Shown here piece after piece: positions 11,100 to 24,074 of a DNA stretch of 64,000 nucleotides. This stretch comes from Spirometra erinaceieuropaei (Eukaryota > Platyhelminthes > Cestoda > Diphyllobothriidea > Diphyllobothriidae). The translations under genes were made by a program, and so were the position numbers. The notes below the pieces were generated by a model. That model worked only from the letters and a program-made list of their open reading frames with translations, did no database searches and was not told the origin of the DNA. Each line of letters opens with the position of its first letter. Positions within the stretch are counted from its first letter, which is position 1. The stretch is from assembly GCA_902702965.1 (NCBI GenBank), contig CACRXP010000010.1, positions 480,173-544,172 of the forward strand. The letters are read 5' to 3'.

Positions 11100-12340
11100 A
11101 CGTGATATGCTACCAAATGGGCACAAAAAAGCACACTTTGGCCATACCTTTTAAGAATACATTAGAGTTGGGAAAATTCCCATGGCAGTATTCAGAAGGC
11201 TAATTGGCGAGCACACGTTTGCTTTCGATAAATTCACGCCAGGCCAGTACATTTGCATGGGAATGTAAAAACATGGCAGTGATTGGAGAGATCGACTAAA
11301 ACTTCTCGTAAAACACAGGCGAGATGTGGGGATATTGTGGGGAGGGGGGGGTAGGTGAGGTAAAAACAGTCCACGCCAGGTACGGGTTGGGAGCGGAAAT
11401 GAGCGGAGAGTTTTATGGTTAGTCGACCTTTGACCACGGTTGGTGCGGAGCCCGAATTTAGTTCTTCTGCGCGCAAGCGCTCTGTCTTCGTCTAATCGAT
11501 CTCTCTAATTACTGACATGTTTTTATTTCTACCCCGTTTTCGTATAAATATATTGACCTGACGCGAATTTATCGAAAGCAAATGCATGCTCACCAACTGG
11601 TCTTAAAAAATAAATAAAAAACTTCGTGCTACTCAAGCGGCCCTTGTTCGCTGAGTGCGGTATTTGAAGGTAGACGAAAAGAAGTGAATTTGAAAGCTAG
11701 CGTCTTGGCATGACTGCTATAACCCGGGACTATGTTGCATAGTAATCACTACTCCAATCCCACTTACGCAATCCTTCCCACCCGAAACCACGTTTCAGTA
11801 AATCGACATGAAACCGACTCATTTGGTTACTGAACCAGTTTCCTACCATAGAACCTCCGGCTGACACCCTGTTGGCTGCTCTCTGGTGTGCCCAGAGTCA
11901 CCTGTCCTAGCCAGTCAGTTAGCTGCTACTGAGGCTGGGTGCAATGACTGATGCGGGGTGAAGATCAACGTCTCGGCGTGTCACTATACCCCCCGCCCCC
12001 CCCCCCCCTCAATGCCTTGTGCGAACTCCGCAAGGCCTTTAGGAGGACTTCTCAGTGTCAGCATGGCCCCCGTATTGGCCCAGAGCGTTTACAGCGTGAC
12101 TCGTTGCGAGGACGCCTGCCAAACGTTTACTATCCCACAGACCCTGCTCCCAAAATGAGGCCAGGAGGTAGATGCGCTGGACCAACACGGGGGCAATATC
12201 GGATTCTGGCAGGCGTTATCGGATTTGCGCACTATAACAGATGTCAACATTTTGAAGTGCACAGTGGCAGACGCAGTTGTCGGCGGACGTTGGCACCCCT
12301 GCGGCCCTCCCCATTGTTGTTGTTGGTTAAAAACCTGGTC
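11100..12340. other. no gene recognised; C-run at 11996-12008
   Basis: Short frames only. A homopolymer C tract (11996-12008) and a G-run at 11344-11351 are present. Proline-rich frames around 11951-12448 come from the C tract and from the adjacent GC-rich repeat. Confidence 0.5.
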
Positions 12341-12344
12341 ATTT

Positions 12345-12615
12345 GCTATGTGGACCAGGGGTGGTGGAATGGAGCGCCAGGGTGCGGGCTCGACCCTGCC
12401 ATCCACCTGCGCCCTCCTCCGCCTCCAATCTTCCTGACTCTGTCTTGACACCGGGCTAGATGGGGGAGGAGGAGAAAGCGCGGTAGATGTTGTGTAAGTC
12501 TACTAACTCTATAAACTAACTCACGTGCAAGTCATCGTACCTGCACCATCTTGCTGTGGAGCACACGGTAGCCGTCGTCGGAAACAGCGGTCGAACTGTC
12601 GTATCCAACGGACCG
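12345..12615 (+). repeat. GC-rich dispersed repeat, copy 2
   Basis: Reads GGACCAGGGGTGG, CACCTGCGCCCTCCTCC, CTGACTCTGTCTTGACACCG, a purine-rich GGGGGAGGAGGAG, AACTAACTCACGTGCAAG, then CTTGCTGTGGAGCACACGG. The reverse complement of 51955-52240 shows the same blocks in the same order. I define this orientation as plus for the family. Confidence 0.7.
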
Positions 12616-12619
12616 GAAA

Positions 12620-15600
12620 AAATAGCGTTTTCTGCTGCTTCTCCTGCCCTTGGCTAAATGCTCACTAAGGGAAACGAAATTTAGATTTTCCCTGTCAGCC
12701 CACGGTCGCGGTGGCACCATACAGCAATATACTCACTGTCAAGCGGGAAGGAACATTGTCCTTTAATTCAGACCTCGTCTGGCTGTGACAAGTCCAGAAG
12801 TCACAAGGCGAAGGAGAAAAAACAGACCAACCGAGTCCTACATGTCCGCAGTGTGCTGGGTGACCATTTTCGTTTGCGGAATCCTGGTGATAGGAGGGTT
12901 TTTGTCTCACCCATTGACTATTGAAGCTTAAATCAGGACTTTTGCGGATTTCGGAGCGCCTTTACCTCGAACTACCGGGGGGAAGTAATGTATTCCTGTG
13001 GGACAGGGCTTTCTCTAGGGCAGTCGTCACTCCGCCGTGGGAGACGGACATCAAAGCCGACCAATTCCCCCTTCAGCTCTGAAGACGAAGGAGAGCATTT
13101 CTTTAATTACAAGTCTGTCCTGTATGTGCTGACAGCAAAGTATGCTAAAAAACATTGAGTAAAGAAGACAAGGAAGCCATAAAGACTGAAAAAGAGAATG
13201 GAAATGCAACAGAAAGACAAGTTGAGTGTCTCGAAGAGCTAGGAAAATCTTCAGACAAAAGTGGTCAGTCCCCGACAAGACAAGCGAATATGAACCCCCC
13301 AATCCCGGGACCTTGCACTAATTCCCAGGGAGGTCGGTACTGGTGTTAAGGCTAGGATTGGTGTCAGGACTATGACACGCAAATATATACCCCTAGAGTT
13401 TTGCACATGACCATCTGGAGAGGTTCCTTTTTCGTGTCTTATCCAACTTTCAGTTTAAAACCCGAAAGAATGTGAATAGGTTCTGTTTCACTTAAAAATT
13501 ACAGTCCATATAACTTAACAATCCCTGGAATTGTTACCAGTTGAGCACCCGTTATAAAAAGTCTATTTTAAAATACTTTGAAACGGCACATATTTGCAGA
13601 TGACTCATTTTTGACTGTAGGATTGCGTTAGTTTGCACGCTTCTAAAAGCGTTACTGCTGGTAGTTCCGTAATTTCCAGATTTTCACTTCCTCCCATGAA
13701 TCTGACCAAAAACACAATTTGTGGGGGAACAGAGGTGAAACATACTTGGCTCACTAGAGCGGGCTGTCGCCGACGGCCCACGACTGTCCAGGTGGACGAA
13801 AAACTCAGTAGGAGAGCGATTGTACCTACTTGGATTTGCTGTTATTTCGGAAGCAATTTCATTCCAAAAATAAAGAAGATATGGGGTTTACAAGTGGTCA
13901 TTCTTAGATGCGGCAAGCCTCCAAGAAACATGCAAGTGCCGCGCAGGAAATGGTCTTTCATATTCAGGGCTGCAGTATGAGTCAAAGTTCAAAAAACGTT
14001 GATGGAAAAGTTATTACTGTTTAATTATTCAAAGGTATTGCTTAACCGGCTTAGTAAAGGTGATAAACGCTAGATACAGTATTGGCTTGGTAGCTCCTAA
14101 AAACATTTTTTAGGTTATTTATGACAATTTTACCGTGAAAATATAGGGGTCTGCGCAAAATATGCAATAATTGATTAAGGAGAAACTAGTAAATTATCTA
14201 CCGCTGAAATAGGAATGGCAGTAAATCTGTATATTTTAATCTGCAGCTCTGCCGCTGTCAAATTTATTATCCTATGAGAGGAGCTTTTCAACCTGCCTCT
14301 AACGGCAGGTGACGTAACTGCTGAAATATGAAGACAGAAATCTGGATGATCATTTTAAGACACGAAATTTGGTGTGCATTCTAAGTTTTCGTCAGTCGCG
14401 CTCCGAAGAACTTCTTTTTCTCGTGCAGAATCCTTTCCCAAGTAGCTTTATTGAGGAATTGTTTTGCAAACTGCGGCGTAAATCAACATTACCTTGTGCT
14501 CGGGCAATGCTCTATGCCAGTAATTGTCCTAGACTGCATTTGTGCATCAGTGCGTGTCCTTCCATTAGAAGACATTAATCTGGGTGGTAAGTGACTTACC
14601 AAAGCAATCTTCGCCTAAAAATTGTCTTTTTGTTCATAGGCTTTTAATACTGGCAAAATTATATTTGCCCAGTTGACTCACATTTTCGCGTTTTTGACGG
14701 TCCAGATTTGGTTAGAAAAATAGTCGTTTCTTGTCAGCGTAATACTACCCTCAAGAGTTTTTAATATTTTTATTTTAATGAAGGTCGTTCATTGTTCGTT
14801 TAAGGTGTTGGATGATGTGTTCAGGTCGGTTGTTGACTGACTGGAGATATTTAGTTAATCTAGGAATGCTTTGTGAGATATGCCACACACTGCGGATGAG
14901 TCAGAGATCTTTTGCAGATCCTTGCGAATTTATACTGTGTAAATCACATAGTCCTAAAAAGTATGCCTCGAATTTCACGTTGTTAAGTGATTGTTAGAAT
15001 GTTAGTTCGTAGAAAAAACTGTTAAATATATTGTGTTTACTTGTAGAACATAAAAAGACGTTTGAAGGCATTAAAGGGGGGTTTGCGACATATATTTTAC
15101 TACAGAAATGCAAGAAACGCCGAACTGCACGTATTAGACTTCGCAACACCAGCTACGTTAATCGGAGAAGATTTGCTTTCATACCAATTAAATAGGAGCA
15201 AGGACATTTTACTTAGAAATATAGGGTATTTTATGCTGTTTTGAAAAATAAAGAGAAAACATGCCATACTTAGATGATATATTCTCCTATGAGTAATTAC
15301 TCGAAACAACTAAAAAACTATCCAGTCAAACATCGTCGTGTTGCGTAAGATCTCATTTCGTCCAGATCAGTAACTTTACTCCATTTACTTACATGGTTTT
15401 ATAAGGGTTTACTAAAAGTCACACGTACAACGCTCATGTTGCGTATAGTTAGCATTTATAACGTTTTCTTTTCCGGTTTAATGTCTTCTGGGTAATTTGT
15501 ATTTTATTCATACGTCCGAAGCTGGAAAGTATATGTGAACATCGCTCATTTATATCCAAGAGGGGTGAAATGAAATCAAGCATTCTAACAGAGACCTTCT

Positions 15601-15955
15601 GCCTATTTCGCTGCTCGTCATTATCTGAAGCTGATGTCTTTTACAATAGCTGTTATAAGTCCGAGCCACCAGTGGCATCACAGCCTGGTGCGAAATAAAG
15701 ACCTGCTTTTGCGGACGACACACTGCACACAAATGCGACTTCAACCCTTTCTTCGAGGACTAGGAAAACGTCAGAGGGAAGTTTTGAACTCTGAGCGCTA
15801 AATAGCTCCTGCATTTTTGCTAAACGGCCTCAAGGATAGCAAATATCATACTGCACTAAATCAAAAGCATGGAACCAAAGACAAGTGAGGCGTTTTCGCT
15901 TTTACTGTAGTAGTTTAGTTTTCCTGACTGTGTAAAACTTGAAGAACGTCAAATG
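12620..15955. other. no gene recognised
   Basis: No supported gene. A short tract near 13290-13380 (CCCCCCAATCCCGGGACC, then GGTGTTAAGGCTAGGATTGG) vaguely resembles the telomere-like family but is too diverged to call. Frames of 60-115 codons show no motif. Confidence 0.5.
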
Positions 15956-15959
15956 AGCA

Positions 15960-16243
15960 CAAGAAAGACATTTTCATTTATGTTTATATAAAATATATTC
16001 AAATCTATAAAGGCACCAAAAATCAACGGAAAAATTCATAATGCTTCAGTAGTCACCTGTCACCGAGTGTAAGTTTTGCAGATAGCCAGGAACAAACTCT
16101 TCAAAGGCCGGCATCCTGACACAAATGTGAAATCTCGGGATTATGGAGTACAATAATAAATATTGCAACTAAACTTAGACAAAGTTTTAGAGTCAAAACA
16201 CATTTCAGAATTTCGCTTAACATTTCATGAGATAGGAAACCTG
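15960..16243. mobile_element. fold-back element, right-arm fragment
   Basis: It matches the right arm of 23101-24074 in order: CATTTATGTTTATATAAAAT, CACCAAAAATCAACGG, AAAGGCCGGCATCCTGA, then CATTTCAGAATTTCG and CATTTCATGAG at the end. No matching left arm was found, so it is a truncated copy. It ends in ATAGGAAACCTG, close to the CAGGT-type end of the 23.1 kb copy. Confidence 0.75.
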
Positions 16244-16249
16244 CCTGTG

Positions 16250-18315
16250 AAGTGTTATTAATAAAGAGGGGCTGGGAAAGCAATTTCTGACCTTTTTACC
16301 GTTATCAGCCAGCCGCGTCCTAGCTTCAGGCGGACATTTAAAATGTGTCAGCTATACCCTAGGTTTAGGCGGGGAATCGAAATTTAGACGAAAGGCAGTT
16401 ACTCAGTAAACCTTTATTAATGAAACAGTCCGGGAATAAATGTACTGCTCCAGGTGGCAGATATCCTTCTTTCCAAATGCCTCCTAGGAAACCCCTCCTC
16501 GCCTCCACCAATTGTGTACTATATCTACCAATTGGCGACCTCATGACTTCCATCAAGCCGATATGAAATAAAGGAGTGGTGGTAATTCATTTAGTCTGTT
16601 CATTTATTACGCATTCAAAAGTCGGCTGTACTGGTCACTTTGTTCTGAAGGCGGACGGTCCGGATTTAATTGGGCTGCAAATCGTCTACTGAGGCTTTTG
16701 ATGATGCGTGACACGTTTTGATATTGCTGTTTAAATGGGAAGGGAACATACGCAAAATAACAATTTACACTTAGAAGAGGAGGTTAAATGAAACTTCCTA
16801 TCGGCAAATAAGAGCATTTTTTTAAATAAAGTGTCACGCAATTCCACGCAATGCGACGTAATGTTTACGAGTTGTAGCGGACTGCCTCCATTTGGTCCCT
16901 ACAGGAGCAATAACTTCTGAAAAAGTTCATGCCGTATTGTTTTCCAGTGGCTAAAACAAATATCAGATAGCTTTGTCGGTATCAACAATGTCACATATGG
17001 CGAACACTTCAAAGATATAAAAATAGGCCCGGTGGCGATATGTTTACCACTCTTATGGCCTGCTCGGTGGTCCAGCTGCGGGATTCACGATGCCCATGAA
17101 GATTAGGCCTTCCTAGTGATATTATGTGATTGGTCAACTGTCATCAAAGTCTCCCAATACTACCTCATCAAATATAAGTTTCCATGGCCGTCGCCGACAC
17201 TAAAACGACTGCTGAATGAGAAAAATTCCACTTGCTAAAAGCTACGGCAGTTCCTAAAGGCCAAATAACAACTATCACTGCCAATTCCTTCTGTGTTTCT
17301 GGTATTCGATAGCCAATAATAACCCCAGCTAGGCTGGACATCAGAGCAGTGTCAGAAATGCCTCAATGTATACCAGGATTTCAACTTACACATAGTCGTG
17401 GTTGATGACGAATAGAAAACTTCGAACTTCGTTTTAACGGGCAAGAGGTTTGTGTGGTCGTAGCCCGATCCGATAGTCGAAAGCTACATGGTAGTAAAAA
17501 GTCGAAGAGTATATAACACATCCCAAAACCAACTCTATTCTTATTGGTCTGTTATGCGGAATTTAACGAGAAACTGGGCCGTTTGCAACAATGTCTTCTT
17601 TAGCGGAAACTGCACAACACTTTCCTCAGCTTGCCCAATCATGCTTAAACAATCCTTTGTTCACCCTTTCCCATGCAAGAGGGCTACAATGTTAAAGAAG
17701 CTGCCTTGGACAGGAAGTAAGACAAGCAAGTATCAGAAATAACATAAAGCCTACGGTATTTAGAAGAAGAGGGGGTGGAATGCGAGTTATGATTTGCCGG
17801 GCAACCATATCCCACTTTCGCCAGATCTAAGGGGTTCTAGGTTTTCCTTCCAGTACGCATTGTAGAAAAACGAAATGTTATATTCCATCATTGTATTCAA
17901 TTCTCAATAGAAAGGGTTCTATTTAAATATATCGACATTTTACCACAGGAATGAAATATATTGTTATTTACAGAATGTCGATCGGACACGAACGTACATT
18001 CCACGAAATGGTTCCAAACAAGATTGTCTGGTATTTTTATAAGTTTACCAAGTCACCTGTGACGCACTTTCCGCGAAGCTGTTGGCCAATTAAGGACAAA
18101 AAGTTGGTTTTCGGCAGTTAGTGAATATGATGCGGCTATTCCGCTGTGACCGATGGATTTCTTCCGAAAATTTGTGCATCAGATTCCTGTCCGTGCCTAT
18201 AGACCTTAGCACATATAAACTGATTTACCTAAAGTTAGAGATTAATTTCTGAGGAAATAAAAAGGAACAATATTCTCTACGCACTTTTTGCACTTTCGAG
18301 AATAAAATTTTATGT
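16250..18315. other. no gene recognised
   Basis: Only short frames and A+T-rich sequence on both strands. No repeat family that I could match elsewhere in the window. Confidence 0.5.
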
Positions 18316-18319
18316 CGCA

Positions 18320-19525
18320 AATTCATGCTGAAAAATGGACAGACTGCGCTGGCCATTACTGGTTTGTTGACCGCCGTCATTCAGCAGCTGACCATTTTCA
18401 GACCGGAAAGATCTGACGAACTGGATACGGCTCATTTCAAAAGTCCTTAGGACAGAGGTTCTAGGCATGTCTGACCGACAACGGTAAATGCACTCGAAAA
18501 GTTCGCCGCAATTCCTACCCCCAGTTAACCGAAACATATGGAGGCGTGATAGGAATGACGCTTTTGTTATTGCTGCAAGGTATCACCAAGAAATACACGA
18601 CAGTGCTAATGATTCAACTGTACTAGGAATCTCGTTTTCGCTTGGAAAAGGGGCTTGTAGCAAACTATCTTGACATCCTCGCATGGCAAATTATTGAAGA
18701 GGCGTTTCAAATATTAGTTTGCCACGAACAAACTTATGTGGACATTGTCTTACGTTACAAGAGCAATTATCCTATTGCTCACAAACAAAGTGCTGTCAAC
18801 AGGCTACTTAATTGAGCAAAGACGCACTGCTCTGACAGCGATAGCTACCCAAATGGGTACCCTATTAGTTCTGCACGCCGGTGCATGAGACAACAGAAAT
18901 TAAAAGAAAGAGACAAGGAACTGGATCGTCCCGATCAAACACTCAAGCCAACTACCCGAAGAAAACTTCCGTACTTGCCCGAACTCGTTGGAAGACACCT
19001 GAGGAAACACCAAATAAAAGCGGCGCACAAACTGACGACCACACTGCGCAATCTGCTTGCACACCCTAGGGATAGAGTTAGCTATTTAGACAAGAAGGAG
19101 GTCGCCAACAAGATTCGGTGCGACGTCTGCAATGCAGTGTACTGTGATAAAACTGGAAAGTTGGTCTCCACACTCATTCACAAACACAAGCTGATTGTGA
19201 AGAGGCGAGATTTCTTATCCCACTGGAAACTGACCATAAATTTGTTTGGGGCAAAACTAGCATTGATGCTGTCTGTCCATCTTAAAAAGGCCGAGAATTT
19301 TTGGAGGTCATACATTCCGATGAAACATGCATTGATGGGCACATTGAAATAGATACCGTTCGCAATAATCTTGGGGAAAAATGGAAAAGGACGACAGCTA
19401 ATCCACACGGGCTGTTAACCCACAGCCATCCTGCCACTTTATTCCTGCCAATAATGGCAGGAATGAAGTGGCTGTATCGATTTTTAGGCTCCTTTAAAAT
19501 TTCCACTCTTTCGCACAATTGCTAA
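18320..19525 (+). pseudogene. Penelope-like element: RT end, linker and GIY-YIG endonuclease, decayed
   Basis: In order on the plus strand: a weak RT block GQTALAITGLLTAVIQQL (about 18337-18390), resembling the PLE GTPMGSP...GLIAEAVLQ box; a damaged catalytic box in IWRRDRNDAFVIAARYHQEI (about 18530-18590), where YVDD is expected; the linker YKSNYPIAHKQSAVNRLL (about 18757-18810), then a stop and AKTHCS; and a long open frame (18885-19352) leading into the nuclease. The nuclease part reads KIRCDVCNAVYCDKTGKL (about 19108-19161) then STLIHKHKL. PLE relatives have VVYKIRC...YCGQTGK...R.HEHKL, so the first Tyr, the Gly of the YIG-type box and the Arg appear lost. After a frameshift near 19250 the C-terminal tail EVIHSDETCIDGHIEIDTV is in another frame. 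No hammerhead was recognised downstream. It is a dead copy of a subfamily different from the 53-56 kb ones. Confidence 0.86.
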
Positions 19526-19529
19526 ATGT

Positions 19530-22500
19530 CTGAAGGCTACCTAGGGAACCAGCGTCGGAATTCCAAAAGGAATTATTGCTTTCAGGTCTCTTTTATAATA
19601 TGCTCAGGTTATGAAATTCTCTTCGATATACAGCTGTCTAGGGGATTTGATGCTGCGGGCTACGAGGCAAAATTCCACACCGGTATTTCATCTTGCAATC
19701 AAGTCGAATGTGCTTTCTCTGACTGTCAGTTTTCTATAATTCATTTAATGAAGACATAACTTCCAAACAAAGTTCACAATTTATCTTGCCAAAGAGCCGT
19801 CGCTACTGAGTTTCCTATGCAAACCTATTTTGTGTCCGGCCCTTAAGCGGGCGTCCTGCAAACAGAAGGCTTTTAATGAAACGCCCAGTCACAAGAGCAC
19901 TGAAGGCTTATCTTTCACCTTAGAAGCTTGCTTTTTCGATTACAAATTGTGGATGTTGTGGAGAGAAAAGGAAATGCCTAGGGGAAATATATACCCTAAA
20001 AGTCGCAGTCTCAAAGTCATTTTCATATGGCCGTTAGTTTCCCCACAGGCACCGACTAGGTTTTCGTGCTTGGTCGTGTCTCAATTTGTAAGTGCAGCAC
20101 ATAATTCGCTTGCCCAAGTCTTGATGAAAGCCAAGGGACGTGCCTAGGATGATGCAGAATACGTTGGATGGTGCCGAGTCTGCTGGATAGACCGTAATTC
20201 AATAAACCATCCCTTCGTGTTCTGCACGAAAAGCTAAGCTACTAGGCTGCCATGGCAACAAAAATATTTTCCGAATGTGGCTGAACATTAGCTTAAGCTA
20301 GCGAAAGGGATGAGCTGCAATATCATCTATCGGTTTTGGTGCATACGATGTTGAGTTTCGTCTTAACAGATTTTGAAATTTTCGCCTAAAACATTACCCT
20401 CACTTGATATACATTTTTGGAATGGTAAGTAACAGGGGAGCATCCTTTGCAGATTGGCCAACAGAAACGAGATAAATTAAATGTATTCACTAGTCTGTTC
20501 CAAGATGTACTTAACATAAAGCAAAGCCTGCCGTTGCAAAGACTGGATCTATTTTTCTTTTCATTGTGTACTTTTATTTGGGAGAAAAATAGAAACCTGT
20601 TATCCTGCCTCACAGTTGTTCGGCAGGATTAGTGCCCTTCCTCACCGCCGACGCTTTCAGCTGAAGTGTGGGGCATTTCCAGTGCTAATTAATTCCTGTC
20701 CGCATTAATCAGATGGATGAGAACTTCTTGCATTACACGGAGAAATAAACTTAGACTATTATCTTAGGGGTATTATTAGCGTTGAACTCAACTAGGGAGA
20801 CGTCATTCCTGCCAAAATTTGTGCAATGGTTCCAAATTTTGCTATGTGAAAAAGGGGTTGAATGTGCTGGTAAATTTCAAAGCCATCATAAGTTTGATGC
20901 TGTCATCATGCAGTACGAGGAAATATAGATATATATATAGGACAGGGAGAAGGCAAAAAGGACCTTTTTTCTTGAAAGCTGTTCGTCAGAGTTTATTTTA
21001 AAATATCGAATAGAGCAGCCAACAGGTTGCAGCTAAGTTGTGGCCTTTATTATATGCGGCGGTACGCAACACTTCGTAAACCAGATGGTCTCATTTGACC
21101 TTTGAAGTTTTGTTCCGAATATAGAATACGCAAAATGCTTACAGTCTGCGGAACCATGAACAAAAAACACAACGAAATGTCCAGCAAATTCACATACGTC
21201 TCAAATAATCATATTACCAATATTTCGGATTCAGCGCAGATACGCTCATTAGTGCGTTTTTAATTTTCCAACTTAGTACAGACTTGCAAATTTCCTATTG
21301 ACACCTTCTAACTTTCAATGAAAAATCCAACTTGAAAACAGTTTCTTCTGGCATGGAAGCGACTCCATAGCGTCTAAAATGGCCAATCATTAATAAATAG
21401 AAACAACGGTAAATGCCGGAAGCTGACAACCTGACCCGTCGTTTGGTTTGAAAAGGTTCATTATACGCATTTGTTTCCTCGACCTCATTTTGTAATGCTG
21501 TGTTTCAGACCAAAACGGTCAAGTTCACCCAAATAAAGTCAATAAACGCAAGTTATTTCAAATAAATCTCGGGAGGTAAACAAATTTCTGCTTTTGTTAG
21601 TGGGCATGTTCGGCGGTCTTCTTTTTCAAATTGAGCATCATTTTGAGTTTTTCTGAATTCGATCTTTTGACAGTTGGTCGACGCGTTGTGTTAGTTTGCC
21701 ACCGACTGTCGTTTGGTTTGACTAGTGTAATAGCAATGGCGCTTCGGGGGTGACACAAAGTCAGGAAATCTAAGGACGGATTAAGCAGTCCTTGGCGCTC
21801 ACAGCCCGACAGCGTATGGTTAATTTCAACCAGACTGTCATTCCGACTAGTAATTCATTAAAATTTTGTGGGTCGATTACAAAACAGTCGTGATAAATGA
21901 CAAAATATGCCTCGTAATCCATGAACTTACTGCTTAAGTTTACGGGGACCGTAGACATGGACGCTGGATCACAGAACTTTTAGGCAGTCATTAGCTAAGA
22001 CTGGTCACTGAAACGATGGGCAACACATGCTTCGACATGTGGCTTATTAAAGACTGTAGGTCCGTCTGAGGACCTTGTTTGAGCTGATTTGACTGTGTGC
22101 CCCGGGTAATTCGTGTGGAAAATGAAAATTTTTAGATATCCATGACTCTCCTCTAGGCCATCTGCATACGGTCACCGCTAGGAGTTCGTCGTCACTGCTG
22201 CGGCATGTTCTGCCTAAAAATGTGTTTTCGGCGAAGTGATGCCAAAACTGGCTCATTCTAATTCAAACGCTTGCGGACCTTTTGTGCTACTAAACTGGAG
22301 ACCGGGGAGTCAGATGGAAGTCCTCGGGTCTGTTCATACATTTTTTCCAACAGGGGTGAAATGAGCCTTCTGCAAAATATTCACGCAATCTCACGAACTG
22401 CCCATGTGCGTGTCTTGTCTTCTGCCACAGTTTTGATCGACTGTGCCTACGTACTTCGACTAGTCGGGGAAACCAGTCTAAAGTACATCGTGTTCGCCTA

Positions 22501-23100
22501 GTCATGCCTTGAATTGCCCTTTTGACGTATAGACTGACTGCAGCAAAACAGTTGATTTGCGGATCTTGAGACCATGCACACAGTCATCGACAAAGCCGCA
22601 GCATTTGTCCACCAAGGGTAAAGATGCTTTATAAGGAAAGTATAATTATAAACTTCTGCTGGAGTTTGAGACCTCACAAAGCAGGCTATATGCTTAACCA
22701 TCTCATCACGTCACGTACTTGCGACGTTTTCATTACTTCTTTGAAAAGGCCTTTAGAGGTTGTGCCGAAAACCTAAGGTTTCATTCACCGATCTTAGAGG
22801 TAATAGGGGAGAATAGACCGAAAACTGCCATTCCACTTCAAATTGTCTTTGTGTGCAGTATCTCTATTGATGCAACATATCGCTTGTAGAGACATCGGTA
22901 AGGACGCACCAGGGTCATTGTGACACTGCGCCCTCGCCTCTTATATTGACGCGCTCTCGTAAATGGATGAAATGTAATCTACTTCTTTTGTAACAACAAA
23001 CTGGAAAAACTTCCAAAAATGCTAAACTTTTGCTTGCAGTGTCAGATATCTGGATATCTGCATCACTCCTCGGGGATCGGGTTCCTGGCACGTTCAAGTA
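19530..23100. other. no gene recognised
   Basis: Frames up to 105 codons on both strands without motifs. A small AT-repeat (ATATATATATAG) lies near 20930. The 3' terminal region of the preceding PLE would begin here but is not identifiable. Confidence 0.5.
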
Positions 23101-24074
23101 CAGTAGGTGGGTTAACTCATGAAATGTCAGCTGAAATTCCGAAATGCGTTTTCGTTTCGAAAAGATTGCTTAAGTAGGGTTGTAAAACTAACCATCTCAC
23201 AATATAATTCTACCATAATTCAGTTGCCTCAGGCTACCGGCTTTCGAATGAACTTCCTTCTGACTGCATGCAAGAACTATATTCTGCAAAAAATGACTAC
23301 TTAACTAGCATGAATTTTCTCATTGATTTCCGATGTCCCTAAAGGTCCAATTATACTTAATGAAAAACCTGCATCCAAATATTCATTCTGTTGATCTTTC
23401 GGTAGAAAATACGTCTTCTTCTAATCTTACACTCAAAGGAAGGGTAATATTCGGCTTTAAAAATGTCTAATTGTGAGCCTTTTAAATACCGTGAAATGGC
23501 CGTACATAAAACGTCGTGTCTCTGCATTTACCAATGTGGCTTGTAAAGTTAACAACGCGGATCAAATCCAAGGCTAAATTTTATGAACCCCCTATGGCCT
23601 CCCCTCAATACCGTAGAGAAACGTGTGGTTTTCCGTACTCGGAAAATACATGGTTTGTAGTTTTGAAGCCCTGAATGCAAGTTTGACGGCAAAGCTGGTT
23701 CAAAATCATTCAAGAATCGGAAGAGCGTTTGAAAACCGGAGTATAAAATTGGGAAAAGACGTAAATTTCTACCGATTGAGCTAAAGAATGAATATTTTTG
23801 TGCATGTTTTCCATGAAATACAATTGGACTTTTAGGGGCATTGAAAATCAATGAGAAAAAATGCACGCTAAATAAGTAGCCATTTTTTGCATAGTATTAT
23901 TCTTGCATGCGTCTGGAAGGAAGTTTATTCGAAAGCCGGCATCCTGAGGTAACTAAAATATTATAAAATAAGGCTGCAAGAAAATTGGTTTTACAACCCT
24001 CTTAATTAATCTTTTCGGAAAGGAAGCAAATTTCGGAATTTCGGTTGACATTTCATGAGTTAACCCACCTGCTG
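23101..24074. mobile_element. fold-back (long-TIR) non-autonomous DNA element, copy 1
   Basis: Long terminal inverted repeats. The left end CAGTAGGTGGGTTAACTCAT matches the reverse complement of the right end ATGAGTTAACCCACCTGCTG apart from one base. The arms stay alignable inward for roughly 300-370 nt (left to about 23470, right from about 23745), through GGCTACCGGCTTTCGAAT, TGCAAAAAATGACTACTTAA and CATTGATTTCCGATG. The centre of about 270 nt has no open frame of note. No transposase is present, so it is non-autonomous. I see no obvious target-site duplication. Confidence 0.85.

Noticed and set aside
20140..20175. GGATGATGCAG, hammerhead-like, downstream of the 18.3-19.5 kb PLE
   Set aside because: No paired helix II and no GAAA.
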